Positions 13,001 through 22,954 of a DNA stretch of 64,000 bases are shown piece after piece; positions within the stretch are counted from its first letter, which is position 1; each line of letters starts with the position of its first letter. Made by a program: the position numbers and the translations under genes. The stretch is from assembly GCF_964340395.1 (NCBI RefSeq), contig NC_135553.1:27385449-27449448 (forward strand). Reading direction: 5' to 3'. Under the pieces are notes generated by a model. The model did no database searches. It had not been told where the DNA came from and saw only the letters and a list, made by a program, of their open reading frames with translations. Origin of the DNA: Glandiceps talaboti. Lineage: Eukaryota; Hemichordata; Enteropneusta; Spengelidae.

Positions 13001-13526
13001 ATTTGTCGATGGAGTTACAGGTTGGTATTTGAATGAGGTTGTTGAAGTTGACTCCATTCGCACGTGGTTTATAATTGAGGTTTGTGATACTAGTAATATT
13101 TGTTGTTGTAAACGTTTGGATGGGTCGAACTTTCTTAGTACCACCTCTTGTGCCTCTGTGTGTCACTGGTTTGTGGTTGAGTCTCAGGGATTTAATGACA
13201 TTCCATACTGAGGTAGGCAGTCTGGAGTGGTATGAGGTGTTAAAAAGTTGCATAAATGATCTGCTGTACTGCATTGTTCATCTGTTGAAATATTACCATA
13301 TGAATACACACAATTTGAGTTGAAAACTATGCATACAGATGAAATCTAGGCTGTGTAACTTCTCACACTTCTACAGTACAAAATTTAGCAAGACTTTTAC
13401 CAGATATTTAACTTGCTACGAGCGTCTCTGACTTCTGAGATGTTTTCACCGGTGTGACTGAGTATTCATAGACCGAAAGCTGCATTCATACACAGTAGAA
13501 AACGTCTGTAGTCTTGTCAAACTCAG
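10036..13526 (-). mobile_element. Non-LTR retrotransposon of CR1/L2 type, apparently intact ORF
   Basis: On the minus strand the element reads from about 13526 to 10036: a leader of about 250 bp, one long ORF, a short 3' untranslated region containing GGCGCTATATAAATTG, and a tail of about six GATT units. That 3' end style, with a short simple-repeat tail rather than poly(A), fits CR1/L2-type elements. It lies inside a minisatellite: array units end at 10035 with GAAATAT and resume at 13527 with GAAATAT. That 7-bp match could be a target-site duplication, but each array unit contains the same heptamer. No ORF1 is present, so this is either a single-ORF element or one that lost its 5' end. The intact ORF suggests recent insertion. 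Confidence 0.88.
10134..13274 (-). CDS. Non-LTR retrotransposon endonuclease-reverse transcriptase (1046 aa)
   Basis: This protein would nick target DNA and copy the element RNA into the nick (target-primed reverse transcription). The N-terminal 100 residues are basic and contain TRGGTKKVR. An exonuclease-endonuclease-phosphatase domain spans about 101-320: TTWNVRS (N107), LTETW (E134), GDFNIH (D249), LDLII (D290) and SDHNPVH (D312, H313). The reverse transcriptase spans about 580-860: KNYRPVSNLP, LLDLSAAFDTID (catalytic D678), YGVPQGSVLGPLLF and QYADD (D769, D770). The C-terminal region (about 870-1046) has the LDYCNGLLYGL, HLQHAQNTAARIV, LHWLPV and PQLWNSLP blocks common in CR1/L2-like proteins. 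Every catalytic residue I looked for is present and there is no frameshift, so it may be active. Start: the ATG at 13274 is the first of the listed frame; stop is TGA at 10134. Its clade within CR1/L2 is not certain. Confidence 0.92.
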   Translation of the reverse strand: MQYSRSFMQLFNTSYHSRLPTSVWNVIKSLRLNHKPVTHRGTRGGTKKVRPIQTFTTTNITSITNLNYKPRANGVNFNNLIQIPTCNSIDKCGVIKRQCQLMLTTWNVRSVRNKRTEVEDYTREKDIDILALTETWLSERGDEHIINELTPDGYTFKHTPRTSSTGGGIGLLFKSSLKLKAWNPIKSAKSFEATEATLCHQGITLKIIIVYRPPPTAKNKLTNTQFLQEFSSLLERLVITTKHLYLVGDFNIHMDDLQDPTTKKLKYLFDTFSLLQWVAEPTHVKGHILDLIISNQSNCISSISVDSQIISDHNPVHAKIMLEKPPLLRRKIVYRKISSISTDDFMKDTGSVTDFRQPPSDLDSAVLAYNTHLSEFLDKHAPLKQCTITVRPNTKWYTPEIDEAKKRRRSAERRWRNTKLEVHKQIFLEKGKDVRQLLQKAKQTYYNKLILENSNNQKTLFQIFSTLSSNSQKDDLPDHTSVNDITEKFSQYFIDKIRNIRLNFDNSQPTPAFDSLETDTSSSLSVFNPVNADDISKIINSTPSKTCSLDPIPTSLLKQCQEHLWTILSFIINSSLTHGNVPESLKSAVIKPILKKSSLDTNVFKNYRPVSNLPFLSKIMEKIVAAQLTTYLTANSLLEPLQSAYRKHHSTETALIKVNNDICIALDRGQCVLLVLLDLSAAFDTIDHNILISRLSNLGITGIPLQWFKSYLQNRHQSVLISGNTSKAQHLQYGVPQGSVLGPLLFCIYISPLATLLRHHDLNFIQYADDNQLYEGFALADTSTTVAKMETAVLDIKSWMTQNKLQLNDGKTEVLLIRSQFMRIPRPIDSINIGSCSVDLVNYARNIGVTFDDKHTLRKHITITCNSIYYNLRKIGRIRRYLTSEACENLVHALVSCKLDYCNGLLYGLASKDITHLQHAQNTAARIVSRRKKSDHISPVLKDLHWLPVYYRIHYKILLMTYKALNNAAPSYISDLISYKHAPRVLRSNNKGLLHIPPCKLKSYGERAFSRAAPQLWNSLPVALRQSPTLDKFRKDIKTHLFMRAF

Positions 13527-13615
13527 GAAATATAAGTAACATAAGGAACCGAGTTACTAAAAGGAATACACTTGTGTGAAATATAATTAACATAAGGGGC
13601 CTAGTCACTTTTTCA
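13527..13615 (+). repeat. 44-53 bp minisatellite, right part after the insertion
   Basis: About 1.7 units of the same minisatellite seen at 9230-10035, with GAAATATAA, TTAACATAAGGGGCCTAGTC and CACTTGTGTG blocks. It confirms that the retrotransposon landed within, not beside, the array. Confidence 0.85.
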
Positions 13616-13807
13616 CTTTCAACATTCCAGAATCTGTTCTGTCTTAGGCCCGAATACATAATGATATGCAATATAAAAAAACAGTGGCAAATTGCACCAT
13701 TTACCAGGTGCGACTAAGGATTAAAATTTGGCAAAGCTAAAAAAGTTGGTGCTGAACAAAAGAATAATCCTATCTAATCCAAATAGCACCACGGATATGG
13801 TAATAGA

Positions 13808-14018
13808 AATGCAAGAAACTTGGATTGAAAACCTTGCCTTTAAATCTCCACTGATAAGATCATACTGTGATAACCTGGTATTGAAAACCTGGCCTTTAAG
13901 TCTTCGCTGATAAGATCATAGAAATACAAGAACCTAGGATTGAAAACCTGGCCTTTAAGTCTCCATGGATAAGATCATACAAGTGCAAGAACTTTGGATT
14001 GAAAACCTGGCCTTTAAG
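13808..14018 (+). repeat. Minisatellite D, small array of about 4 copies
   Basis: Units of about 55-60 bp each contain TTGAAAACCTGGCCTTTAAG followed by CTGATAAGATCATA. The core matches the large array at 57626-58863, which has TTGAAACCCTGGCCTTTAAC and CTGATAAGATAACA. Copies here are more diverged from each other than those in the large array, suggesting an older or less homogenised site. Confidence 0.85.
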
Positions 14019-14019
14019 C

Positions 14020-15245
14020 ATGTTCCTACCCAGAATGCAACATGGTAGCATGTCATAGAACTGCCCATCTCGGCGACATGCGTCACAGATTAAAATAAAG
14101 TTTGACATTTTTCATTTTTGTATTGTGAAAACAAAATGAACAAATTGCTGTATGTCAAAAGAATTATCCTTGTAGTGATTACAATATACATATGAAAGAC
14201 ATTTGGGGATATGTGTAATATCTTAACATTTTATACTACCCTAACAGTCAGCATTTAATAATTCAACAATGGATAACATGTAGATGTTTGACCCTGTCAC
14301 TTTCTATATATATCGTTGTGAATCAAGTAGGTAAAAGTATATATAGGGCTGGCTATTGTCTGCAATTGAAAATTTGTACAAGAAATTGTCATAAAACCTC
14401 ACATTTTGTTCACCAAGTATGAAAGCTTAAATAGATAGTGACCTCATTTCAATGCTACACCTATGTTTAATCCTTAATTGGATTTCTAATGAGACCTTTC
14501 TCTTTCTCTTTGAGCATTATATTCAACATCAATTGCAAAAAATGTTTAAATTGCATATACTCACCTGGAGATGCATGGCTGATTTCAATTCAACCAAACC
14601 ACTGGCAGCACAAATGTCAGAAATTGTACTAGTCCATGTTATGCAGGGTCAGTTTTATCATATACCACATTTTGTCATTTTACCAGGATTCTCTTCCAGT
14701 GTTTTTGTTAAGGGCAGTATAAAGTAGGTACAATATATTAGAGTTTTCTAGGTGTTTTACCAAGGTTCCTCAGCAACATTATGCTACACGGTATTTCCCT
14801 CTCTGTTTATCAATATCAGGGTCCTAATATAGCAAAAACACTGAATGTTTAGAACATTGTAAATTTCTCAAGATTTTCCTTGGTTCCAAAACCTTATTTA
14901 GCAAAAAGAGTGTTATAATAACCCCATTTTAATGCCATGTACATGTAGGAGGGAAGTAAACATGATACCTGGAATATAAATCGATGTGTAGAGCAGACTG
15001 ATGTATGTATTAGTTAGATCAATGCATGTCCTACACCAATATTGATCTCTTCTTTCTATAATAAGAAAATATTGAATTATGTGAACTTTCCCAGTTTGTT
15101 GGTCACTTGTAAATGTATTCCTAGTCAATAACTACCTCACTACTGAAAGATACAGCTACTTTTATCATCAATATTTGATAGAAATTTAGCACATATCTGC
15201 AGACTGATAGATGCAATCCCTCTTTTATTTAATTGATGTTAACAG
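14020..15245. other. Unassigned sequence
   Basis: No supported gene or element. A 91-codon plus-strand frame (14452-14727) and a 71-codon minus frame (14913-15128) have no recognisable features. Confidence 0.4.
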
Positions 15246-15248
15246 TAT

Positions 15249-15387
15249 ACTGTAAGGGGTGGGGCTCCGTAACTAATACTGTAAGGGGTGGGGCTCCGTA
15301 ACTAATACTGTAAGGGGTGGGGCTCCGTAACTACAAGTTATAGTATACTGTAAGGGGTGGGGCTCCGTAACTACAAGTTATAGTATA
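15249..15387 (+). repeat. Four-copy GC-rich tandem repeat with 29- and 40-bp spacings
   Basis: The core TGTAAGGGGTGGGGCTCCGT occurs four times. The first three are 29 bp apart. The fourth follows after 40 bp because an 11-bp insert containing CAAGTTATAG is added, and the last copy is also followed by that insert. The block is much more GC-rich than its surroundings. Confidence 0.9.
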
Positions 15388-15389
15388 TT

Positions 15390-15600
15390 AGCATAATTGA
15401 AATTGAACATCATTTCATTGTTCTGACATTTACTAACTAATCTTTGTACTAATAGCCATAGAATGATGATTTTTCAGAAAATAAATACAAGTTCATGACA
15501 TGCTTGCCAAAATTCATCATATATTGCCACGTATGCATTAAGCAGGAAAACATAATTGTGGTGTACAACAATATGTATAATATGAACATGAGTTTCCAGA
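15390..15600. other. Unassigned spacer
   Basis: About 210 bp of AT-rich sequence between two arrays with no feature seen. A plus-strand frame begins at 15495, but it stays open mainly because it runs into the 33-bp and 22/24-bp arrays. Confidence 0.4.
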
Positions 15601-15601
15601 T

Positions 15602-15888
15602 GCCTGGGACTCACATGCAACACTCACACACAATGCTTAGAATTCACATACACGCAATGCCTAGAACTCACATACAGCACTCATACACAATGCCTAGGAC
15701 TCACATACAGCACTCATACACTGTGCTTAGAACTCACATACGGCACTCACACGCAATGCCTGGGACTCACATACACCACTCATACACTGTGCTTAGAACT
15801 CACATACACCACTCATACACTGTGCTTAGAACACACATACGGCACTCATACACTGTGCTTAGAACTCACATACGGCACTCACACGCAA
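15602..15888 (+). repeat. 33-bp minisatellite, about 8-9 copies
   Basis: Units contain ACTCACATACAGCACTCATA followed by CAC, AATGCCTAGG or TGTGCTTAGA. The 33-bp period is 11 codons, which keeps one plus frame open with an 11-residue repeat (LRTHIHHSYTV). Two alternating sub-variants (AATGCCT and TGTGCTT) suggest higher-order shuffling. It passes directly into the next array at CACACGCAATTACAAAC. Confidence 0.85.
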
Positions 15889-17790
15889 TTACAAACATGA
15901 CATATGTGGTAATTACAAACATGACATGTATGGTAATTACAAACATGACATGTGGTAATTACAAACATGACATGTATGGTAATTACAAACATGACATGTG
16001 GTAATTACAAACATGACATATATGGTAATTACAAACATGACATGTGGTAATTACAAACATGACATATATGGTAATTACAAACATGACATATATGGTAATT
16101 ACAAACATGACATATATGGTAATTACAAACATGACATATATGGTAATTACAAACATGACATATATGGTAATTACAAACATGACATATGGTAATTACAAAC
16201 ATGACATATATGGTAATTACAAACATGACATGTGGTAATTACAAACATGACATATGTGGTAATTACAAACATGCCATATATGGTAATTACAAACATGACA
16301 TGTATGGTAATTACAAACATGACATGTGGTAATTACAAACATGACATATATGGTAATTACAAACATGACATATATGGTAATTACAAACATGACATATATG
16401 GTAATTACAAACATGACATATGGTAATTACAAACATGACATGTGGTAATTACAAACATGACATATATGGTAATTACAAACATGACATATATGGTAATTAC
16501 AAACATGACATATATGGTAATTACAAACATGACATATATGGTAATTACAAACATGACATATGGTAATTACAAACATGACATGTGGTAATTACAAACATGA
16601 CATATATGGTAATTACAAACATGACATATATGGTAATTACAAACATGACATATGGTAATTACAAACATGACATATATGGTAATTACAAACATGACATATA
16701 TGGTAATTACAAACATGACATATATGGTAATTACAAACATGACATATATGGTAATTACAAACATGACATGTGGTAATTACAAACATGACATGTGGTAATT
16801 ACAAACATGACATATATGGTAATTACAAACATGACATGTATGGTAATTACAAACATGACATATATGGTAATTACAAACATGACATGTATGGTAATTACAA
16901 ACATGACATATGTGGTAATTACAAACATGACATGTATGGTAATTACAAACATGACATGTGGTAATTACAAACATGACATGTATGGTAATTACAAACATGA
17001 CATATGTGGTAATTATAAACATGACATATATGGTAATTACAAACATGACATGTGGTAATTACAAACATGACATATATGGTAATTACAAACATGACATATA
17101 TGGTAATTACAAACATGACATATATGGTAATTACAAACATGACATGTATGGTAATTACAAACATGACATATATGGTAATTACAAACATGACATATGGTAA
17201 TTACAAACATGACATATATGGTAATTACAAACATGACATATGGTAATTACAAACATGACATATATGGTAATTACAAACATGACATATGGTAATTACAAAC
17301 ATGACATATATGGTAATTACAAACATGACATGTGGTAATTACAAACATGACATATATGGTAATTACAAACATGACATATATGGTAATTACAAACATGACA
17401 TGTATGGTAATTACAAACATGACATATATGGTAATTACAAACATGACATGTGGTAATTACAAACATGACATATATGGTAATTACAAACATGACATATATG
17501 GTAATTACAAACATGACATATATGGTAATTACAAACATGACATGTATGGTAATTACAAACATGACATGTGGTAATTACAAACATGACATATATGGTAATT
17601 ACAAACATGACATATATGGTAATTACAAACATGACATATATGGTAATTACAAACATGACATATATGGTAATTACAAACATGACATATGTGGTAATTACAA
17701 ACATGACATGTATGGTAATTACAAACATGACATGTGGTAATTACAAACATGACATATATGGTAATTACAAACATGACATATATGGTAAAT
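15888..17790 (+). repeat. 22/24-bp minisatellite, about 80 copies
   Basis: Units read GGTAATTACAAACATGACAT followed by ATAT, GTAT, AT or GT, giving 24-bp and 22-bp length classes; they differ by one TA or GT dinucleotide at the junction. The classes are interspersed irregularly along about 1.9 kb. One unit has ATGCC instead of ATGAC and one has TTATAAAC. Each unit contains the palindrome GTAATTAC, so the array presents about 80 regularly spaced TAATTA cores. The many short ORFs on both strands (MVITNMTY, NYKHDIYG, MFVITIYV) are frames through the array. Confidence 0.97.
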
Positions 17791-19165
17791 ACAATTGACA
17801 CAAATATTACCATATCATTTCTAAAATTATGAATTTCTTAAAGCAGAAGAGCTAGATTAGATATTTCAAAGACTTCCCAATTTTCAAATGAGGACATTTG
17901 TATAGATATTACCTGGTTATCACTTTGGGTTACAGTTTCAATGTTTATGTATGACACACTATGTTAATGATTTCACCCTCATTGGAGTGTTCATTTCTCT
18001 ACCAAGTCATTAAGACTCAGACTGTTATTTTTACATTGTATTGTCAGTTTACAAAGAAAATATACAATTTGTAGAGCCATGCCATATCAGGTTATACGGA
18101 ATAGAATCACACTTTTGAATAATTATTGCAGCGTATAAATATCCTGTCCAGATTGAAAATAAATCATGACTGGAACAAAATGAATTAACTCATCCAATGT
18201 CTAAATGTCTGAATATTTGTATTTTCAAATAAGATTATTATCTATGTATATGCTAAATTTAATGTCATGTCTATATATTGACTAGATAAAATCAAAATAC
18301 CATTTTATTGTAACCACTTTCAGTAACAGTCACAAGGTATATTAAAATGTAATTCACTTGTTTCACATGCTAGATATCACAAGCTCCACCTTATAGAGGA
18401 GGGACAGGTTTAGATGTTTAGGAATAATGTATTCCAGTTGGGAAAGAATTGATCCTAATGGGAAATACAGTATGTGTAATAAACTTTCCGTGCTGTTACT
18501 TTAAAGAAAACTCAACCCTAATCCCTATTAACGTCAACAAATTACAAATTTTTGAAATAGAAGTTAAAACGTTATCAAAATTAAGTCATTGTAGAATCCA
18601 ATATGGCAGCCATCCAATATGGCGCTGACTCATGTGTGAAACTCTGTTGGAAAATAAAAGAGTGTCGATTTCCCTGATAGCAAGATGGTGGACCCTCAAA
18701 TTTCTTTCAAGAAGCAATTTAGAAGCAATTTAGCTTTCATACGGCAAAGTCTGGAGTAATTATAAGAACTTTGGTTTTCAGAGAATTCTACCTTTATTTA
18801 GTCTTCATTTGAAAAAATGATAAGTTTTAGTTTGAATTGACATTTTATCATAAAAACACATCTTCAATAGCTTACAGTTTCATCTCAAAATTGACACAAA
18901 TCTTTGTGTGTCGTACACATTTTTCACCTGCTCATGCCATTTATATTTCATAATTTCCTGGTCTTTAGTGTCTTTAATGGAAGGGCAGCCATGTATTTGT
19001 CAGCTGTAATGTGCTCATGTAAAGGATACATTTTATAACAGACAGGAAACTATAATATGAAGGCTTGTTGCATGTTCAAATATTTTTTTTTCATTCTTAT
19101 TTTTTGTAAGTGTATGATAAATTCAATATGACAGTCTTTATTATTGCTAAGGCAAGTATGTAATT
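17791..19165. other. Unassigned sequence
   Basis: No gene or array seen. A short near-duplication (CCAATATGGCAGCCATCCAA, then TATGGCG) lies near 18598. Two runs of AAGAAGCAATTTAG occur next to each other near 18710. Nothing else stands out. Confidence 0.4.
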
Positions 19166-19174
19166 GCTTAGTGA

Positions 19175-19236
19175 CAACTGTCCTCAGTAGAGTGTTGATT
19201 GAGTTCAACTGTCCTCAGTAGAGTGTTGATTGAGTT
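19175..19236 (+). repeat. 31-bp tandem duplication, two copies
   Basis: The block CAACTGTCCTCAGTAGAGTG followed by TTGATTGAGTT is repeated twice without spacer. The copies appear identical, so this is a recent small duplication. Confidence 0.9.
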
Positions 19237-19531
19237 GTATGTTTTAATAGACAGGACAAGGATATGGTATATTTGTCTATATATTTTTCTTTCACCAGAA
19301 GAAAATGCTTTGTGTGTATTCAGCTTGTAATTTAACTGGACAGTGCTGGTCACAAATGGTGGTATGAGAACACTAATGATGGTCATGTCAATATCATTGT
19401 TCAGACAGTATGTGACTGCAAAACCCAGTGTTATCAAAATAAACTTATACAGTAAACATTTGCTGAATATGGCTGACATTTGGTTTGGGATTATCAAGGC
19501 ATTCTTACCATACCGGTACGATGTAGACACA

Positions 19532-19668
19532 TTCCCCAATATTTTTCTTCATTCATTCAAGGAAAATATGAGTGAGCTAAATGGCCTTTGTCACTATGTG
19601 TTGCTAGACGAGTAGTGACAATCCTTTAGGACATGAGTATTTTCCAGCAGAATGAAGAAAAGTGTTGG
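19532..19668 (-). mobile_element. Foldback (MITE-like) element family C, copy 2
   Basis: It has outer inverted ends (TTTTTCTTCATTCATTCAAG at the left and CAGAATGAAGAAAAGTGTTG at the right) and an interior matching copy 1 in reverse: TTGTCACTATGTG, CTAGACGAGTAGTGACAATC and CTTTAGGACATGAG. Both outer ends are recognisable, which helps define the family length at about 135 bp. Confidence 0.75.
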
Positions 19669-19669
19669 A

Positions 19670-19975
19670 AAATAACATAATTATACTAGCGCCAGTAATA
19701 TCAAAGAAAAGTTGGGGAAAGTAATGGCAATTTTGAACGTTTTGACTCATATTTTGAACACAGCAGAACCATTGATGTAGACACATGTTGTCATGACAGA
19801 ACGACCAGAGTATATATGCCATTTTTTTAAACCTGGCTCGTGCATAGTATGAATAGAAACATAGTATATTATTTCAATAGTAAACAGGCGTGTGTATACA
19901 GATATACATTAATACACTTCAGATAGTCATTCATGAGTTTAAAATGATATTTCATTTTTACCCTGCATATTTTGT
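19670..19975. other. Unassigned sequence
   Basis: No feature was recognised in this short interval. Confidence 0.4.
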
Positions 19976-19976
19976 C

Positions 19977-19983
19977 TGTCTGT

Positions 19984-20026
<43 letters not shown>

Positions 20027-20030
20027 TTTG
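19977..20030 (+). repeat. (TTTA)n microsatellite
   Basis: About twelve uninterrupted TTTA units, preceded by two CTGT units. Confidence 0.95.
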
Positions 20031-21239
20031 TAACAAGGTTCCTGGTCTCCCTGTGGTCTTCAATTTGAACAATATTTTGCTAATGTTTTGGACAGTGGGA
20101 AGAAAGCAAGTAAACGTTGCATAGAGATGTCAAATTTTAGTGTGAGAACCCTGGTAAAAATATATGAGGATTTTAACTACTTCCTACTTTACCTACTATT
20201 GGTATGAATGATTTTTCTCAAAATTGACAATCATAGAAAGTTTGCAGCGTGCTATAAATAATAAGCAATGAAAAAAAGCAAGCCAATCAATAGTGTTTTG
20301 GTTATGATATGTTGTCAGTCATATCAAAAACAATATACACCAATCTCTCAAATGCCTAATGAGATGTGAAACAAATCCTAAATTTAAACCATTGTTGAAT
20401 TCATATACAGCAGATTCATGGTGCACAAAAATAATAACATGACTGAGACTAAAACACATTTGGTATTTTGGTGATTTGCTGCAAGACCAGGTTTATACCT
20501 GTGTAAAAAATGTACTGTTCTCTCTCTGGAGGACATCTGTGGGCTATCTAGGGAATAAAAAGCTCAGTTTGATAATTACTACATTTCAATGATGTTCAAT
20601 TTGTATCTAATAACTATACTTAGTTACAAGCTGTTGTAAGAAGATTTTATGTTGAAATAGAATACATATACATGTGTGTGATGGGATCAGAATAGTTAGG
20701 GTAAATATGCTTTTGTGATCATCACCAGAATAAGATGTTATTATATTCCACCACATATGTACATGGCAGCTAAATCTATGCATATCACTGTTAAGCTTTC
20801 AAATGATGTCACTCAGGAGTAAAGTTTGTTGTCATAACGACCAAAAGTGATGTAGCAAGTTATGTCACTGTTGTCAATGCAACTGATTTCAATTGTCATA
20901 GCAACTGATTTACTGTTTCCTAGAACTTGATTTCATTAATTCTGTGGAACTTATTTCACTGATTTCTTAGCAACTGATTCCACTGAATGCATGGTAACAG
21001 ATTCTACTGCAATTTATTTTATTTGTGGGATGGCAACTGATTTTGGCATATCAACTAAAAAAATCATCATTCCAATGCTCCTGTACACTCTTCATTCACA
21101 AAAATAATTCCCTTTTTATTTACAAATATTTGGAGATACCTGTACCAACTGACACAAATTCAGTATAAACTGGGTAATGAAACACAAAATATGGTGTGAA
21201 ATTAATTTTAAAAAGTTACTCTGAACATTTCATTTTATT
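20031..21239. other. Unassigned sequence with a weak GCAACTGATTT repeat
   Basis: Between about 20875 and 21050 the motif CAACTGATTTC or close variants recurs several times at irregular spacing (near 20880, 20903, 20971, 21035). This looks like a decayed short tandem repeat. The rest shows nothing recognisable. Confidence 0.35.
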
Positions 21240-21329
21240 AGCACAACTGAACTGAGGTTCAGTAGTGCTATAGGGATCGTCCGGCGTCTGTCTGTCTGTC
21301 TGTCTGTCTGTGTGTGTGTGTGTGTATGG

Positions 21330-21369
<40 letters not shown>

Positions 21370-22284
21370 ATGTGTGTGTGTGTGTGTAAACAACTTAAAG
21401 TCAAAAACCGCTGAACCGATTGCCACGATATTTGGTGGGTCCATTACCTTGGGTGTCTAGTTGGGAAATTGTTCAAATCAAAATGATCGCATCACAGGTG
21501 TGTGATTTGGGTCAAAAAATGTGATTTTTGGTCAAAAAACTTAAACTCAGATTGGGCAGATTGGGCAGATTGGTGCGAAATTTGGTGGGAACATTCTTAA
21601 GGGGGTGTCAAGTAAGATTTGTTCATGACGGGATGATTCCATCAGTGATATGCAAATTAGGGCTAAAAATGTGTCTTTTTGGTTAAAAATCTATAATTCC
21701 AAAACTACTGAGCAGATTGGGCTGAAATTTAATGGGAATGTATCTAGGGATGTATGGACAAAGAAATATTAAGCATACCATGATTCCATGAGTGATATGC
21801 AAATTAGGTGTAAAAATATTCATTTTTGGTCAAAAACTTATATCTCAAAAAGTACTTGGTCACCGAGTCTGAAACTTGGTGAGATGTTTCTGAGTGTTAT
21901 TCTTCAAACCAGCCAAATAATCATGTATATTGCAAAGATAACAACAGGAATAGAAAGACAAATGAATAAACATTCAAAAAATGTATGCATATTTGCCTAG
22001 CAACAAGACCATGCCCATAGCAACAGCCAAATGATCACATGTATTGTGAAGATAACAATGGGGATTAATAGACAATTGAATGAACATTCAAAAAATGTAT
22101 GTAAATATGCCTAGCAACAAGACCATGTCCATAGCAACAGCCAAATGATAGCATATATCGTAAAGATAGCAACATTGTTGGATAGGCAACTGGATAGTCA
22201 TTCACCAAATGAACACTTATTGTTAGCATGTTAGCATTTTTAAAAACTGTACAGTTGTGCTACAACGCCATTGGCAGTATTTTT
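21240..22284 (+). mobile_element. Interspersed repeat family A, copy 2
   Basis: A copy complete at both ends, with AGCACAACTGAACTGAGG at the head and CAGTTGTGCTACAACGCC at the tail. It has a CTGT/TG microsatellite at 21287-21388 and only two of the 112-bp TAGCAACAAGACCA subrepeats. The 3' palindrome region reads CGCCATTGGCA, with one outer mismatch. Confidence 0.8.
21287..21388 (+). repeat. (CTGT)n(TG)n microsatellite inside family A copy 2
   Basis: Five to six CTGT units run into TG tracts interrupted twice by GGATG. It sits at the same position as the microsatellites in the other complete family A copies. Confidence 0.95.
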
Positions 22285-22950
22285 AGTATTAGCAGAAATG
22301 ATATGTCGTAAATATTATAAATATTGTGTTATAATCTATGATCCTTTGGTAAGAGTACCCATAAAGTATCAAAAAACAGATTTCATTTTTATCATGAAAT
22401 GTAAAAAGTTATAAAATTGCCATAAATTTCATAGCATCAAGAATATGATTACAAAGAGGCAACACACTGTACACAATTTTACCCACAACTCACAAATCAG
22501 CTCCTTGAAGTCAGACAAATCTCACCTGTGTACAGGATTTTGTTAGAATATTTTTGCCATTTTCAAAACATAGAATTGACACTGATGAGTTTCTGAGGAG
22601 TAGCAATTTTAGTAATTTGTCAACAGATTTTCTTGAAAGACATGCAAAATATTTTCCACAAAACTAAGGAAAATATATGCACCTGTTAATGTGTTTGCCA
22701 AAGATATAGATTTATTTGAATAGGTATGACAAAAGAAATTTACATACTAAAACACATCATACACACTTGTCTACCCAAGTTATTGATACTTTGACATTGA
22801 AAAGTGCTTTATTCACAGTACATGTTTCATTTACTTGTAAGCACATTTTATGCAAAATTTAGAACTTTATTTTTGATTCCCAAACGTACTTTTGTTACAT
22901 ATTAATTAAAGCGTAATTACTATGCTTAAAATGTTGACAAATATGGGTTA
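22285..22950. other. Unassigned sequence
   Basis: AT-rich spacer between two family A copies. No feature was recognised. Confidence 0.4.
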
Positions 22951-22954
22951 TTGA

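Noticed and set aside
11560-13323. Plus-strand ORFs of 60-82 codons opposite the retrotransposon
   Set aside because: They are antisense shadows of the 1046-residue coding sequence on the minus strand.
15495-16004. A 169-residue histidine/threonine-rich protein
   Set aside because: Most of it is translation of the 33-bp and 22/24-bp arrays; only about 35 residues come from non-repeat sequence.
15888-17813. Many 64-97 codon ORFs on both strands, some resembling hydrophobic membrane peptides (MFVITIYV)
   Set aside because: They are staggered frames through a 22/24-bp tandem repeat; each changes frame whenever a 22-bp unit occurs.
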